Origin: Lepas anatifera
Taxonomy: Eukaryota; Arthropoda; Thecostraca; Lepadidae
NCBI GenBank assembly: GCA_034440635.1
Contig: JAOTON010001494.1
Location: 62,001-126,000 of the forward strand
Reading direction: 5' to 3'
DNA length: 64,000 nucleotides
Positions 23,227-34,985 of this stretch are shown piece after piece; the first letter of the stretch is position 1, and every line of letters starts with the position of its first letter. The notes beneath the pieces are model-generated. The model was not told the DNA's origin, searched no databases, and saw only the letters and a program-made list of their open reading frames with translations. The position numbers were made by a program, and so were the translations under genes.

Positions 23227-23234
23227 GGCTGCAG
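23227..23234. other. Right target duplication of outer hAT-like element
   Basis: GCTGCAGC, identical to 6464-6471, directly follows the terminus CTGCACCTCTG. Confidence 0.75.
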
Positions 23235-24044
23235 CCATACCCGCGACGTTGGCTCTCACCGAGTAGTGCCGAGGCCGCCTCTGTCCATTCTCTCTATTGT
23301 CTATGAAAGGTTCCAACTTCCAGCGGGACACTCCGAATCCTCTCGATGGCTTCGTCACTGAGGCTCATGGCGAGCGGAGGATCGGTGATGGGCGTTCTAT
23401 TCCAGCTGAAGAGCTCAGTGAAGTCAGTTACGTCGATGTTTACACCCGGGAGCACTTACCAGTCAAACTCTCAGCTGGGGTTGCTACCGGCGCCTCTGGA
23501 TAGCCAGCGAGACCCGATCGCGCAGCTGAGGCTCCCAATCCTAGACCATCGCTGGCAAAACCCATCTTGGGGAGGCACCGTTAGGCAATGTGCTGCGTTT
23601 TTTATCGTTAATCTGCCATAGCAGTTTCTACGAAACTGCTATGCTGTCAAAGTTGGACGCCTCTGGTGAGCCGGTAGAGCAGCAGCTAGCCAGTGCTTAG
23701 GTTGTGGCTAGTTTCTCTGGCAATGAGGGCACGATACGTATTATCGATGTCCCAATCGACGTCAGGAGCGTGCTCCTCACTGTCGACTGAAATGCCCTCA
23801 CTATCTGAGTTCTCATTCACCGCACCGTATGCAGTTGTCTGAGGATCCGGAGATTAAAAACGACGCTTCTGAACACGCTGCCCTCACGAGATGGTCCAGC
23901 CTCGCTGGTGGGCGGGTCAGTATTATCAAGCCTGGCCAAAGTGGCCAATGCCCGCCCCGCCGGCCGCTCATTCTCGTTCAGCATCGTCCTCCGGCACGCT
24001 GCTGCTATACGTCTCAACTTCTCGCTTTAGTCAGCACCGCCCAA
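23235..24044. other. Interval without recognised gene; hairpin at 23617-23643
   Basis: DNA between two large hAT-like elements. It continues, once those are removed, from 6463 on the left and into 31447 on the right. Frames of 60-95 codons exist on both strands without a recognisable domain. CATAGCAGTTTC and GAAACTGCTATG (23617-23628 and 23632-23643) form a perfect 12-bp hairpin with a 3-nt loop. Confidence 0.45.
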
Positions 24045-24479
24045 ATACATCCCAGGGGTCGAAAAAGTTGCCATTTTGCCATTCTAAATGGTGACAGCTG
24101 GAGTTCCACCGGGTGACAAAAGTCAAAAGTCGATTTACAAAAATGGCACCTCTAATTCTAATACACTGCAAAATCTGGATTGACTTGATTGGCCCATTTT
24201 AACGGTCTGCGCCATAAGCTTTGTTCGACTAACCGTATTTGGTAAATGCGGTGAATTATTCGAGCCATATTCGATCCTGGGCTCGAAAAAGTTCAGGCCC
24301 TCGCCTATCTTCCAACATGGGCTGGTGACACGAACGGTGATAAAGTGCCATTGTCACCATTGCCCCCAGGCTATGTCACCGGCCGTATTCACTTCTCCTT
24401 CCGTGGTCGAACACATCACTGCTATAATCAGCTGAGCCGCTCGGCCTTCACCGCACTGCGCCAGCCGCCGCATTAGGCG

Positions 24480-27130
24480 CTGTAGATATTTATTTATAAA
24501 TTAGGCGCTGTAAGAATATATATAGAGAGCGGAAAGGCAAGGAAAAGGAAGGACAATATCGGTTGCTATCTTTCTTCCGCATGTTGTGGCAAGGTGGTGA
24601 GAGTACAGGCGTTGATCAGTCAGGTATTTTTGTACTAAGTATGATATAGAAATACTGCTTAAACCTAATATAAGTTCTGCAGTGAAGGTAGACTTTTTGC
24701 CGCTGTGCTTACTGGTATGCCGAGTCGGGGACTCAAGTGGGGCACTTGTAACTGGGTACCTAGGTACCTACCTATCTCTCTAAGTCTGTGTGTGGAAATC
24801 CTTGGGGGTCGGACCCCTCATTGGCGGAACAAGGAGCAGCTTTTGGAGGAATGAAATCAATGTTTGGAGGGGGCTCCATCAAGAAATCCCGAAAATATAG
24901 TATTTTAAAGGGCCTAAATTTGGATCTTTTGGTAGGCAAAAGACACTATTTTGGGCTTCGTTGGGGGCAACAGCCCCTTTGGCCACCTTGATCATCCCTC
25001 GGACCCCCTGAATTTGGGTCTCCCATAGACTTTATATAGGGCTTGTAGTGCTGTGCCAGAATCAACTCACAGAGACCTCCAGGCCTACCTCATGCAGTGC
25101 CTATTTGAAGCAAAAATATTGTTTGTTTCATCTTTGGAGTGTGTTGGGCAGCAATATCTAGATTTAATAACTGCAAAACATCCCACTTTTAGTCTGCAAA
25201 AAGATTTGGATTGCCACAATGACAAGAATAAGAACTTGTAGTTTGAGTTGTTTAGGAGGTAGCTTTTGGGGGTGGCTATGACTAGAAGGGATGGGGGTTA
25301 AGACCAGTGTGGGGCAGTCTGTGGGGGAAGAACAGTAGGTAAGCAGATTGTGTCAGGTTTCAACATCTTATTAGGGTGGTTGTTGGGCATAGTGAGTGAG
25401 CAGTTTTAGTACCTGCTTAGCTCATGCATATATGATAAATCATGTTAAGCATTGATGTTCATATATGGATTCAGACCTACCATCTTGAGATAGTTTGTTT
25501 CTGCCTGTGGGGCACCACTTGCACACTCTGGGTGGTGAGCGCCACCACGAACTCATGCAAGCATCACAAATATAAAATCATTTAAATGTGACAATAATGA
25601 TTTTTGAAGTATTTCCATGGTGAAGGTATGTACATGGAAATATTTGTGCCATGGGTGTAAAATTTCAGCAGTCTGCCAACTTTTTTCAGATTGGGATCAG
25701 CAAAAGAAACTGCAAGGCACAAACATACTTGGGGGCAGAACTTGTGGTGCTGGGGCAAGCAGGGATGAACCACCAGGTGTATATTTTAACATGGTAGAGA
25801 GGTGAAGTATGTTGGTGGTTGTGGGCATTTGAGGACAGCATATGTGATTTATTGTGGCTTTTCATTTGCAGGTAAACAGCAAATGTGTATTACTCCATAT
25901 AGGAAAAGAAGGAAGGAGTGCCACTGCTTCCGTTTTAATAAAGCATTTGCCTCCCCAATGTCCCTTGGCTTGATAATGCTAGTGAATTAAAAATGATAGA
26001 AGTCTGGTTTGAAGAAGCGTTTTGGGAGATTAAGCAATGATTAGCATGCTGTGCTTTTCTCTAGCAATGATGCAAAATGTTTCACAAATGTGAATAAAAT
26101 ATTGAATGAAATGTTTAAAGCCAACATAATGGTAACTGTTGCAAGTTTTGCTGTGTTCAATTATCAACAACCTGCAAAATTTATCTTGATATTAGTATTT
26201 ATATGATTTTAAGCATTTAGAAAGAGAAAATTGATCTTGGCTGGCCAATTGTAGGGACCTAAAAGTGTTTGACAAATCAAAGAGCTGCCATAACAATATT
26301 TTATCTAGACAAGCCATGTTCTTTCTGCCTGTGTCATACACGGACACGATTGCTTGGAACTGTAGTACATTCATCAGATCATAAGTTAAAACAGAGTCAA
26401 TGTAACTGGATGATAAATGACCAAAAATATTTTCATTCAGCATACCTTTACAATCATGCAACAAATCCTCTTAATGTGGCTCCTGCCTTGTCTGTGAAAC
26501 ATTTTAGGTGTTATTAGTTTTTGCTGAAGCAGCAGGTGTATAGGTTTGGAATGGGCTTAAGGAATTTGGGACTGTGGGAGAGAAGATTGGGGAAGTCACT
26601 TAAACTTTATGAAATACAGGCAAATTTTTATGACGCTCTAAGAAAGCTGTCTAGATAGAAATATGAAGGGAATATTCATGATTGGATGGAAAGTAAGCTC
26701 ACCCACATATCTGGCTCAGTTGAGGTGTATTGTGCAGGATGCAAAACTGTATACATGTTTTTGCATATTTTTGCACTCTTAAACTCTTGCACATTTTGGG
26801 AATGGTCAGGTACAATGTTATCCCTCAATATGCTATTGCACAATCTTTCACATGTAGAACTATTATTTTAGCGAAGAATTATGGTTGGCCTGGTGCCTAT
26901 TGTGCTGGTCCTCATTTGGCACTCTTTGTACGCTGAGATGTTTTGGGACTTCTTGCTCTATTTTTTATGCCACTGCTATTTTAAAACTGACTTTAAAAGC
27001 TCTTAAAGTATGGAGTAATTTTTGAGAAAGAGGATACAAAATGTTGTCAATTCAGTTACATAATCCCTTTTCTCTGCGATGCCGACAACTAGAGAACATG
27101 GTTGCTTGGGGCCTGCTTTGGTTTGCTACA
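24480..27130. other. hAT-like element interior without recognised gene
   Basis: AT-rich sequence shared with 58710-61340. Frames are 60-90 codons, differ between the two copies through frameshifts, and show no domain. Conservation between copies reflects common descent of the transposon, not visible coding constraint. Confidence 0.55.
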
Positions 27131-27199
27131 GGTGGGGCTGGGGCAATGGCGTAGCCTAGGGGGTCTGTGGACTCTTCTTGGGCTTACAGTTCCCTGTAA

Positions 27200-28160
27200 A
27201 GCAGGAATATGAGTGTTGATGCTCCCCCTCTCCAGCTTGGTCTCGGGGACCCCGATAATCAGTCTTGGAGGGCCCCCAGAGAATCGCTCTCGGGGACCTC
27301 TGAGCATCTGTCTTTTGGATTCCCGAACATTCTTGGGCTCCGAGCATCCTTCTCGGGGGCCCCGATCTTTTCGCCCTCGGGAATCAGTCTCGGGAGCCCC
27401 TAAACATTGGTCTCGAACATCACTCCCGGGGGCCAGGGACATTGGTCTTGGGAAACCCGAATATCGGTCTTGGGAGCTCCCGAATATCACCCTTGGGGGC
27501 CCCGAGACCACTGCTCGGGACCAAGATCGGAGGGTCTCGGAAAAAGTGCTCGGGTAGATGTGCCTCTGTTGAGAATATAATGCACACTGAGGTGGATTTC
27601 CTGGGATTGATAAAGGTATACATTTTAGGGGCATCGAACATCTGTCTTGGGACCCCCGAGCATTGCTCTTGACTCGGAGACCGTGATCATCGGTCTCCTG
27701 GACACCGCCCACACTCAACATAATTCTTGGAGGCTCCCGAGTATCACTGGGTCCCTCTGAGCTTGGTCTTGGAATCCCTCGAGAATCCGTCTCGAGGTCC
27801 CCGAATATCGGTTCCGAGCATCACTCTGGGGGGTGGGGTGGAAGTGCGAGAGACCATGTTTTGGGGGTCCCGGAGCGATTCTCGGGGCAGCGAGGCAGAT
27901 GTTCGGGGCCCCCAAAGCGATGCTCGTGGAGTCCGAGACCGATGTTCGGGGGCCTCCGAGACTGATTCCCGGGGTCCCCGGAGGTCAAGTTTGGGGACCC
28001 CGAGACCAATGTCTACGCTTTCAGGAACAAGGTCAGCTCAAAGCAAGTTAAGTGCTCGTTCAGTGAGCAAGGTCAGTTCGAGCATCGCGCTCAGAAGCCA
28101 TCGTGAATCGGTCTCATGAACCCCTGAACACCGATCCCGAGCAATGCTCTCGTTGTGTCT
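27200..28160 (+). repeat. CTCGGGGGCCCCGA-type minisatellite
   Basis: Degenerate units of about 20-24 bp, typified by TCTCGGGGGCCCCGAATATCGG, recur about 40 times. The same array lies at 61430-62340 in the second hAT copy. The core GGGGCCCC is self-complementary. CAATGGCGTAGCCTAGGGG at 27144 looks like a transposon terminus just before the array, but its partner end was not found. Frames across the array, including 210 codons on the minus strand, are translated repeat. Confidence 0.75.
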
Positions 28161-29206
28161 CCCGAAATTGCTGCGCAAGAGCAAGCTGGTGGGGGGTATC
28201 TGAGAGATGTTTATGAACATCAAGTGTGCGAATTTGTTTGTTTAATAATTTCGTGACTGTATGACCTTTAAAATATCACAATCATATTAATGCGTGATAA
28301 TATCTTTCTTCACGGCAAATATTCAGCGGTAAAACTTAACTGCTACACTCTCGCTACGAGATTCTTTATCTATAATTTTCTAAGAATAATCACTGAAGTG
28401 ACATTGGAATATTTCGCTGCTCAGCAGGCACAAGTGCGTGTGGTGAGTGGTGAGAGCCGCCAACTGCAAACTCTGAAGATGATTCTCCACCAGCAAGTCC
28501 TTCCTCATCGATCCCGTCCGTCTAGAGCGGTGAGCTTTTCTCCTTCCTTCCTTCCATGACATGTTCATAGGATATCCAGATATCACAATTATTTTTAAAT
28601 AGTAATAAAGTGCGCCTTTTCCAATCCTTAAAATCAAAATCCTGGGTGAAGGTCACTGTGCTTATTGGAAGAAATATTTACTCATTAACAGGTGGGTATG
28701 GAGGAGGCATTAAGCTATAAAGGGTCCATTCTGAAGGTTAGGCTCCAAGCCAAATCCTGGTCGTGCCACCTGCCTCCGCCATGAGGGGTCCGTCGGAGTT
28801 GGCTGCGGGCATGCTGGGATCGTGTGAGCTACAGCGCGCAGCTCCCTATCGATGATGTCGACAGTGGCCGCGTGGAGCCATGCTGCAGCTGCGAACTCTG
28901 TCACTTCGCGGTTGTAGCCATTAGCCACTGTCCGCAGCTTTAGCTTCCGCTTACCCTAGGATCTTCCGGTCAGCTGTGTAGCTGCGTTACCCCTGGCTTG
29001 ACTTTCGTGCATGAACGATGAAATGCAATTTATCCTATGTGTGGTCCTGATTGCCAGGGGCGTATCCAAAGGGGGAGCGATCGGCCCCACCCCCTTGGGC
29101 TGACCTTAAGCACTGGAAAGAAACGCCTCCCGCCGCAGCCGCTGGGCCACCACAGGGTGAGCCCTGCGGCTTTAGCTAGGCCCCGCAGGCTTCGAAATCA
29201 GGGGAA

Positions 29207-29908
29207 ATAAAAGTTGATTTACGCCGAGAAACCACAGCGTAAAATTTGGAAACTCCGGCCATATGGGTAAATTTACCACTCCAGAATACATACGCAAAGA
29301 TGCGTACAGAACAGGGCGTTGGCATCGTCATCAAAACACATAGGGCGAACCAGTCGAAGCCCTCTACGTTTCCTCTAGACTTTTGGGTATAAAGTGTGCA
29401 AAAATTCGTAACGTAAGATGAGACTACTTTGAAATCGCGGAAAACTTCCAACAGTATTAAGGATTGATAAAAATGTTCTTTGATTCGAAAATTGTTCAGT
29501 GGAAAGTGTTGCAGAATTATCAAGGAAAAATAAGCAATCTACAAGGGAGGCGTATTTACTAGGTATTTACGAAAATGCACAAAAATCCCATGGATTTCTA
29601 ACGCTGCATAAATGTTCTAGTATGGCGCACGGTGGAAAATTGATAATTGTCTGAAAGCCAACTGCGTAAGAATACTCACCCAAGTATTCCGTTGCCCCTG
29701 TTCCAAATGTCACCCGAATTCAGGTCTAGGGGCCCATTTTAATGTATTTCGGGGCCTCTGAAATCGATCTCAGGGCTTCGAATGTTTGTCGTTTTGGATC
29801 TCCGAGGGTTGCTGTCGGAACCCCCCCCTAATGCTGGTTTCCGGGTCTCCAGCTTTTGGCCTCGGAGGCTCCCCGAGTGTTTCCTTTTTTACTTTTCGAC
29901 TCCTGGCC
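29207..29908. other. 700-bp segment absent from the second hAT copy
   Basis: The copies agree up to GGGGAAATAAA (29208) and again from CTTTGCCAACATCAG (29907). In the second copy these points are only a few bases apart (63405-63413). The segment has no clear terminal repeats or duplication, so it may be an insertion here or a deletion there. Confidence 0.65.
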
Positions 29909-30690
29909 TTTGCCAACATCAGAAGCTACTGCCCAATTCCCCGCATATGCGGAAAAATTCCGGGAATTGATGACTGTTTCTCTATGTCCCACCGTGCCGC
30001 ACAAGGCGGTTGGCAGTCATTGCCAGGACAAAGCTACGGTTAAGCATGAGAGCCAACCCTGCGCCCAGCGGGTCCCGGGATTTGAACGCGAGACCCTTAT
30101 CTCAGAAGGCAGGCGCGTTACCCCTGAGCTACACTGGTCTCTACACTGGGTCCCTGAAAAGCTTCTGGACCTCCTTTGGTTCACTCGGAACCTCTGAGTC
30201 TGCGACCGGGGCCCTCACAATTATCCCAGGCCCACTGCTGCCGAAGTCGGGCCCCTATTCTCAGCAGTTGCAGATAATTTCCCTGTTTTCCACTCGCGCT
30301 CCCTGTGGTAGCAGCCGGGCCCCCAGCGGTTGAGCTGGGCCTCCTGTGGTTATCCGGGCAGCCTGACATGCTTCCGGGCGCCCTTTAGTCTAATTGGAAC
30401 ATCTGAGTGTGCGACCGGGCTCCTCCGAATTACCCCCAGCCCACTGCTGCCGAAGCCGGGCCCTATTCTCCGCAGATGCAGATAATTTCCCTGTTATCTA
30501 CCCGGGCCCTCAGTGGGTCCAGCCGGGCCCTTTGCGGTTCACCCGGACCTCCTGTGACTATCCGACCCCCTGAAGTGCTTCTGGACCCCTGTGGTCCACT
30601 TGCGACCTATATGTTTGCGACCAGGTCCCTCACGATAATCTCAGACATGTGGCCGAAGCCAGTCCCCTACTTCTAACATTCACGCCTCCC
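29700..30690 (+). repeat. GGGCCC-type degenerate minisatellite
   Basis: Units of roughly 20-24 bp with GGGCCCC/CTGTGGTT-like content, for example CGGGCCCCCAGCGGTTGAGC and TGGGCCTCCTGTGGTTATCC, flank the SINE. Part recurs at 63640-64000. The frames here are not coding. Confidence 0.55.
29905..30140 (-). repeat. tRNA-derived SINE
   Basis: On the minus strand the head starts ACCAGTGTAGCTCAGGGG (A box), followed by CGTTCAAATCCCGGG (B box; a perfect GGTTCAAATCC in the copy at 63410-63642). The anticodon-like stem is short and the acceptor halves do not pair, so it is not a tRNA gene. A body of about 160 bp ends at CTGATGTTGGCAAAG. The left boundary coincides with the 700-bp difference between hAT copies. 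Confidence 0.6.
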
Positions 30691-31046
30691 TCCCCCATGG
30701 TCTACCTAGGCCTGACTACAGTCGGCCTCTGCCTTGCTTGCGGTTACCCCTTTGGTATCGGCCCTCTGTGGCTGCAACCTTCGTCTTTGCTTGGGAACAA
30801 TAGGTAACTCTTTATTCAAAGAGGCCACAGAATATTTGATGCGATTCGGGATGGTCCTGATCACTGATCCTGGCGGACATTTGGTCAAAACAGCCTGTAT
30901 TTTGTGACCCTGTATTTGTGGAAATCCAACCCAATGTTGAGCGGACCTCAGCGAATTTAGCGCCGGTGTATAGCTTTTTGACTCACCAGAGTTCATAAAG
31001 TTGTCAGCCTCCCAAAACGGAGGTTAAGGTTTTTTTGCTCTTCGAA

Positions 31047-31071
31047 ATATTATATATATATATATATATAA

Positions 31072-31125
<54 letters not shown>
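31047..31125. repeat. (TA)n microsatellite
   Basis: Almost pure TA dinucleotide repeat with one AATATACATA interruption, inside the right part of the 7.4-kb hAT-like element. Confidence 0.95.
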
Positions 31126-31127
<2 letters not shown>

Positions 31128-31446
31128 GTTTTTAATGAAAATATATTCCTTGCACGGTCCAGCCCCCAAAGCTATTCCTGACCCCCTGTCAAGGCCCCCT
31201 TTGGTAATTCCTGAATCCGTCCTGATCGCTCACATATACTTCCTTCGGCTTCAAACGTTAGATAAATATATCAGAACTTTTAGCTCTGGTTTATGTTGGG
31301 AGCATAATACACAAAAACAATGAAAAGCGGTGTAACAACTCAAAGAAATAAGGGTTTTGGTAGCATTTTTTAGTTTGGTGACACATTCGTGATGTGGAAT
31401 TTCAAATGGTGACACGCCAGCAACTTTTTTGACCCCTGATACATCC

Positions 31447-32983
31447 ATCGAGATCCTCTCTGGTCCTTGAGGAATCTGTCCTCGGCTACCGGCACGCGGT
31501 TATCCCCAAGGCAGCTGCAGCGGCTCAGGCATCTGCACTTACCCAGGGTGATGAAGCCGCCAGCCGTTTTGTCTTCCTGTCCGATCCATTGCGACATTTC
31601 TTTGGAACTGTGTTCCTGGCTTGAAACTGTTTATAGCACTCAAGGAGTTAATGTGAGGGATATGAATTGCATTTAGTCGATAGGAAGGCACGTTTTAGTC
31701 GATTAGCAGGTATAGCAAGGGTCTTATTCAATAGGTAGCTTAGTCTGCTGGAGCCTTCACATGACACCAAGCGTGGATTCATTGCTATGTGAATGTAAGT
31801 CATGATGCGTTATATATTTCTTCTCCGGCGTATTGTAGTACCCGTCAACCGTACCAATGTTGTATCAGCGATCGAAGCTTTGGTCATCACGATGAATATA
31901 CTGCTATTTAAGCATTTCGATGTTTGAAGATATAATTATCAGCCTTCGGATCTTCCGAATGGCTCATCTTTTTCGTTTAGAGTGGAGTTGAATGAAATTG
32001 GGATGTGTTGGAATTTAATCCTGCAAGTTTATTATTCGGCAAAGCAGCATTGGCCGCCGAACTGGCAGCTAACGGGGAAGTCTTGCTTCGGTTCTGGAGC
32101 TAGGTCAGCCAAAGGAGGTGGCTCGTAATAAAAAGACCATACCTAAATGGTGCAGCATTAATTACAGCAGCTTTCTAGAACTTTGGGATGCTGTTAGACT
32201 CACTAATTGCTATTTGTATCCATCAGTAATCAATCTGAAGCCAGACGATTAGGGTTGAGCCCTTAGTTTGCAGTACAGCCATGGGGCGGCGCTGGTGTGC
32301 AAATGCTAAGAGATACCCCTATTTTCTCCTGCTACGAGCAGGCTGGAGTTTAAACTTAAGAAAATATGAATGGTGCGGCATTGCTCCTAGACGTGAGGGG
32401 CATTATGAAATCATAGGGGCGCCATGTTCTGCGATGGGTGACACAGCCAACTGAGCAGGGCGGCTGTCCCTGTGCTTTGTGGGACGTTAAACTATGGTTT
32501 CAAAATTACCCCGTCATTGCTAGAACTGCTCGTTAGGATGGCGGGGCTGGAGTTCCATGACAATGCCCTTGACTTTCATGAAGCTTCGATCCCAGAAGCG
32601 GAATCTCAATAACTGGGACAAATCTATAATAAAAACACAATGATGCTGTCCAGACACATTCTGCAGAAAAGTATCGTATCCGGTTGACAGACTTTGACTC
32701 CGACGTCGTTCAGGCCCTTGCGTTTTAGCCGCTCTCCTTCTTTTGGCCAAAAACCGTCGGGCTGTCACAGTGGCGGTGGCCTACAGACAGCAAAGGTTAT
32801 GTATTTCGGCGACAAAAATAATTTTATTTGTAGTCAAGCATTTATGATAGCTCGTAGCAACTAAAAATAAAGATAAGAACTACTCAACGAGTAGATCAGA
32901 TGATTAGACCTTATTCGGGCCGACAACTGTGATAATCAATCCCTTAGTTTTTGCATCAGCTGGATCCGAAGTGTCTTGTTAAA
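31447..32983. other. Interval without recognised gene; dispersed repeat at 32280-32425
   Basis: The first 200 bp read on the plus strand resemble a coding remnant (Ala-rich, short), but no family is recognised. At 32280-32425 lies the inverted copy of the repeat at 5945-6110. The rest is unique DNA. Confidence 0.4.
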
Positions 32984-32987
32984 TTAA

Positions 32988-33822
32988 AACACGCATTGAC
33001 CGGGGGGCGGGTACCCACCCCCTCGGTTTTTTTAAGATAACATAAAAACGGCGGCGCGTAGCGCCCCTGAACTCGGCATACTTCTCTGATTATTTTACAA
33101 CTTCTGCCAACATTTTAAGATTAGGTCATCTCCGGTCAGGTCAGCAATACAGGTCAAGTGACCTGACCCCCGAAAAGTTTAAGATGGCATATGTCAGAAC
33201 AGGGTGAACTTATCCAATTGAAACTCATATCATATAATGGGCCCACCGAGTTCTCTAAAAATATGTTCCGGTATTTTTTATATAGATGACCTAAGGTCAG
33301 GTACGAGCCTCCATTGGAAATACATGGGAACATGGTTTGTACTGACTAACTTAGTAATGGATAGTGATAGAGCGCTTATTTGAACTGCATTAGATTTGTC
33401 TTGTCTTTGCGGTTCTGATTATATGCATTTTTACCTAATATGCCCTTGACCTGACCTCAGGTGGGATCAAATCCCATTTTTGACCTGATTTAACCTAACA
33501 AGGTCATATTATACATCATTCGATTTGGCTTGCTGCCAGAATTCCTATGGTCTAAATTGGTTTGCTCTCTCTTTACTTGTTCAGATGAAATGACCGCAAA
33601 CCTGCATTTACATGCTATCCCTACGATGGCATGCCTTGAGCTCTAGTAACCTTAAATGTGGCCTGACAAAAATGGTTCCAAAATTTTAGATAGAGAAGTG
33701 GATGGGCTACCCAACACTGTTTACCATTTTTTGCTATCTAGCTTGGTTTCGTGATCTTAGGGAGGTCGGGTACCCACCCCCTGTCAAAGCAAAGGTGGCT
33801 CAGACCCCCGTCAATGCGCGTC
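32988..33822 (-). mobile_element. TTAA-flanked AGGTCA-rich element, 835 bp, inverted
   Basis: TTAA lies at 32984-32987 and 33823-33826. The right end read in reverse, ACGCGCATTGACGGGGGTC, equals the left end of the copy at 1364. The left end is AACACGCATTGACCGGGG. Internal GACCTGACC blocks match in inverted order. It is the fullest member of its family here and has no transposase. Confidence 0.8.
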
Positions 33823-33826
33823 TTAA

Positions 33827-34825
33827 TGCTCATATGCTCATACCACTTGAATCCAGAAGAATAGGTTTCCAGAAATGATAGAAAGAAGTCTGTACCTGCA
33901 GTCATCTCTAAGATATGTGACCTCGACAGAAACCTTCAACTAGCCCCGATCCCCCTTCATACACGTCTGTTAGCACATCTGGTAAGACACTTCATAATGA
34001 CTCATTCACTGCTAACTTGAAACATCAATAGTCAAATGATGCATCAACAGTCGCGCCGCCTCACGGCCGATGAAATTGCAACCTCTATCTGCATTTGATG
34101 TCATTCTACACCGATCTGCAATGACTTTGAACTATGTTCAGGTTGCAGAAGGGGAGGGGGAGTACAACGGAAAAGGTGGAGGGACCAAACCTCCTTTCAG
34201 GGCTGGCATGAAATAAGCAATGCAAAAGAAATCATGCAGAATCGGAACGCTTCTCAAACAGATATATGCACCAGACCTAAACGTGGCCACACGTCTAAAA
34301 AGCAAAGCGTAGCCAAAATATGAAAATGTGTTGCTGTTCTAGGAAAATCGGCCAGGTTTGTTCCAATGGTGAGGTGGGGCGAACCCCTCTGTCTTCGAAG
34401 TTTGTTTTCCAAAGTTAGGGGGCCGGCTTTCCTCTCCCCAAACTGCTTCCCCATCTTTGTCGATCAGTGTGCTGTTGTTGACACGAGCTCATTAAGCAGT
34501 CGTAAACGGAATCACTTTCCGCCTCCGCATTCCCGTGAACTATAAATCCAGGTTTGACATCTGCTGGCTGAAGCAGGTGGGAAGACTAGATAATAATCCT
34601 TAGTAAGTGTTTGCTTTATTGTTCTGAGCACCTCATCAGTCGCTAATCACTCAGAGAAACTCCGGTTTCGAGGCTCAAGAGGACAGATGCACCACGCGCT
34701 GTTTGGGTGCAGTTCAGCACGCAAACTTTCGTTAAAGATGCTAGATTTGAGACGAGGCCACGCACACGTTGTATATAAGATATATACAGTTATGTACCCA
34801 TGATAAGATGATCTAATTTCATACC
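33827..34825. other. Interval without recognised gene
   Basis: Unique DNA. Near 33937-33960, CAACTAGCCCCGATCCCCCTT resembles a pogo-like terminus (compare 18614-18633), but no partner end was found. An AT-repeat tract begins at about 34830. Confidence 0.35.
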
Positions 34826-34869
34826 TATGATTATATATATATATATATATATGTTACAGGCAGGGTGAA

Positions 34870-34985
34870 GAACCAGGCATTCTGCAGAATGCCTGGGCAT
34901 TCTGCAGATTGCCTAGCCAGTTTGGCATTCTGCAGAATGCCTAGGCAATCTGCAGAATGCCTAAAATTTCAGGCATTTTTCAAAC
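34870..34985. repeat. Subterminal GGCATTCTGCAGAATGCC repeats, left arm
   Basis: Five to six tandem, self-complementary copies of GGCATTCTGCAGAATGCC and variants (GGCAATCTGCAGAATGCC, GGCATTCTGCAGATTGCC). A matching inverted set lies at 39780-39896. Confidence 0.85.

Larger units (their letters stand above)
24053..31438. mobile_element. Large non-autonomous hAT-like element, 7.4 kb
   Basis: The left end is CAGGGGTCGAAAAAGTTGC and the right end in reverse is CAGGGGTCAAAAAAGTTGC. ATACATCC is duplicated exactly (24045-24052 and 31439-31446). A second copy begins at 58315 and runs beyond the window. The copies align along their length, except that 29207-29908 is present only here. The interior includes a degraded second terminus-like motif near 24275, a CCCGAGCATCGG-type minisatellite, a tRNA-derived SINE, a GGGCCC-type array and a (TA)n tract. 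No frame over about 210 codons exists and none shows a hAT transposase domain. Autonomous partner unknown. Confidence 0.85.

Noticed and set aside
27089..27721. 210-codon minus-strand protein
   Set aside because: It is a frame through the CTCGGGGGCCCCGA array, with overlapping open frames on the other strand and no domain.
27136..28190. Nested element starting CAATGGCGTAGCC with duplication GCTGGGG
   Set aside because: The right side shows no inverted terminus, and the short G-rich match may be chance.
30066..30140. Functional tRNA gene on the minus strand
   Set aside because: The A and B boxes are present but the acceptor halves do not pair and the anticodon stem is too short. It continues into a SINE body and recurs at 63410-63642.
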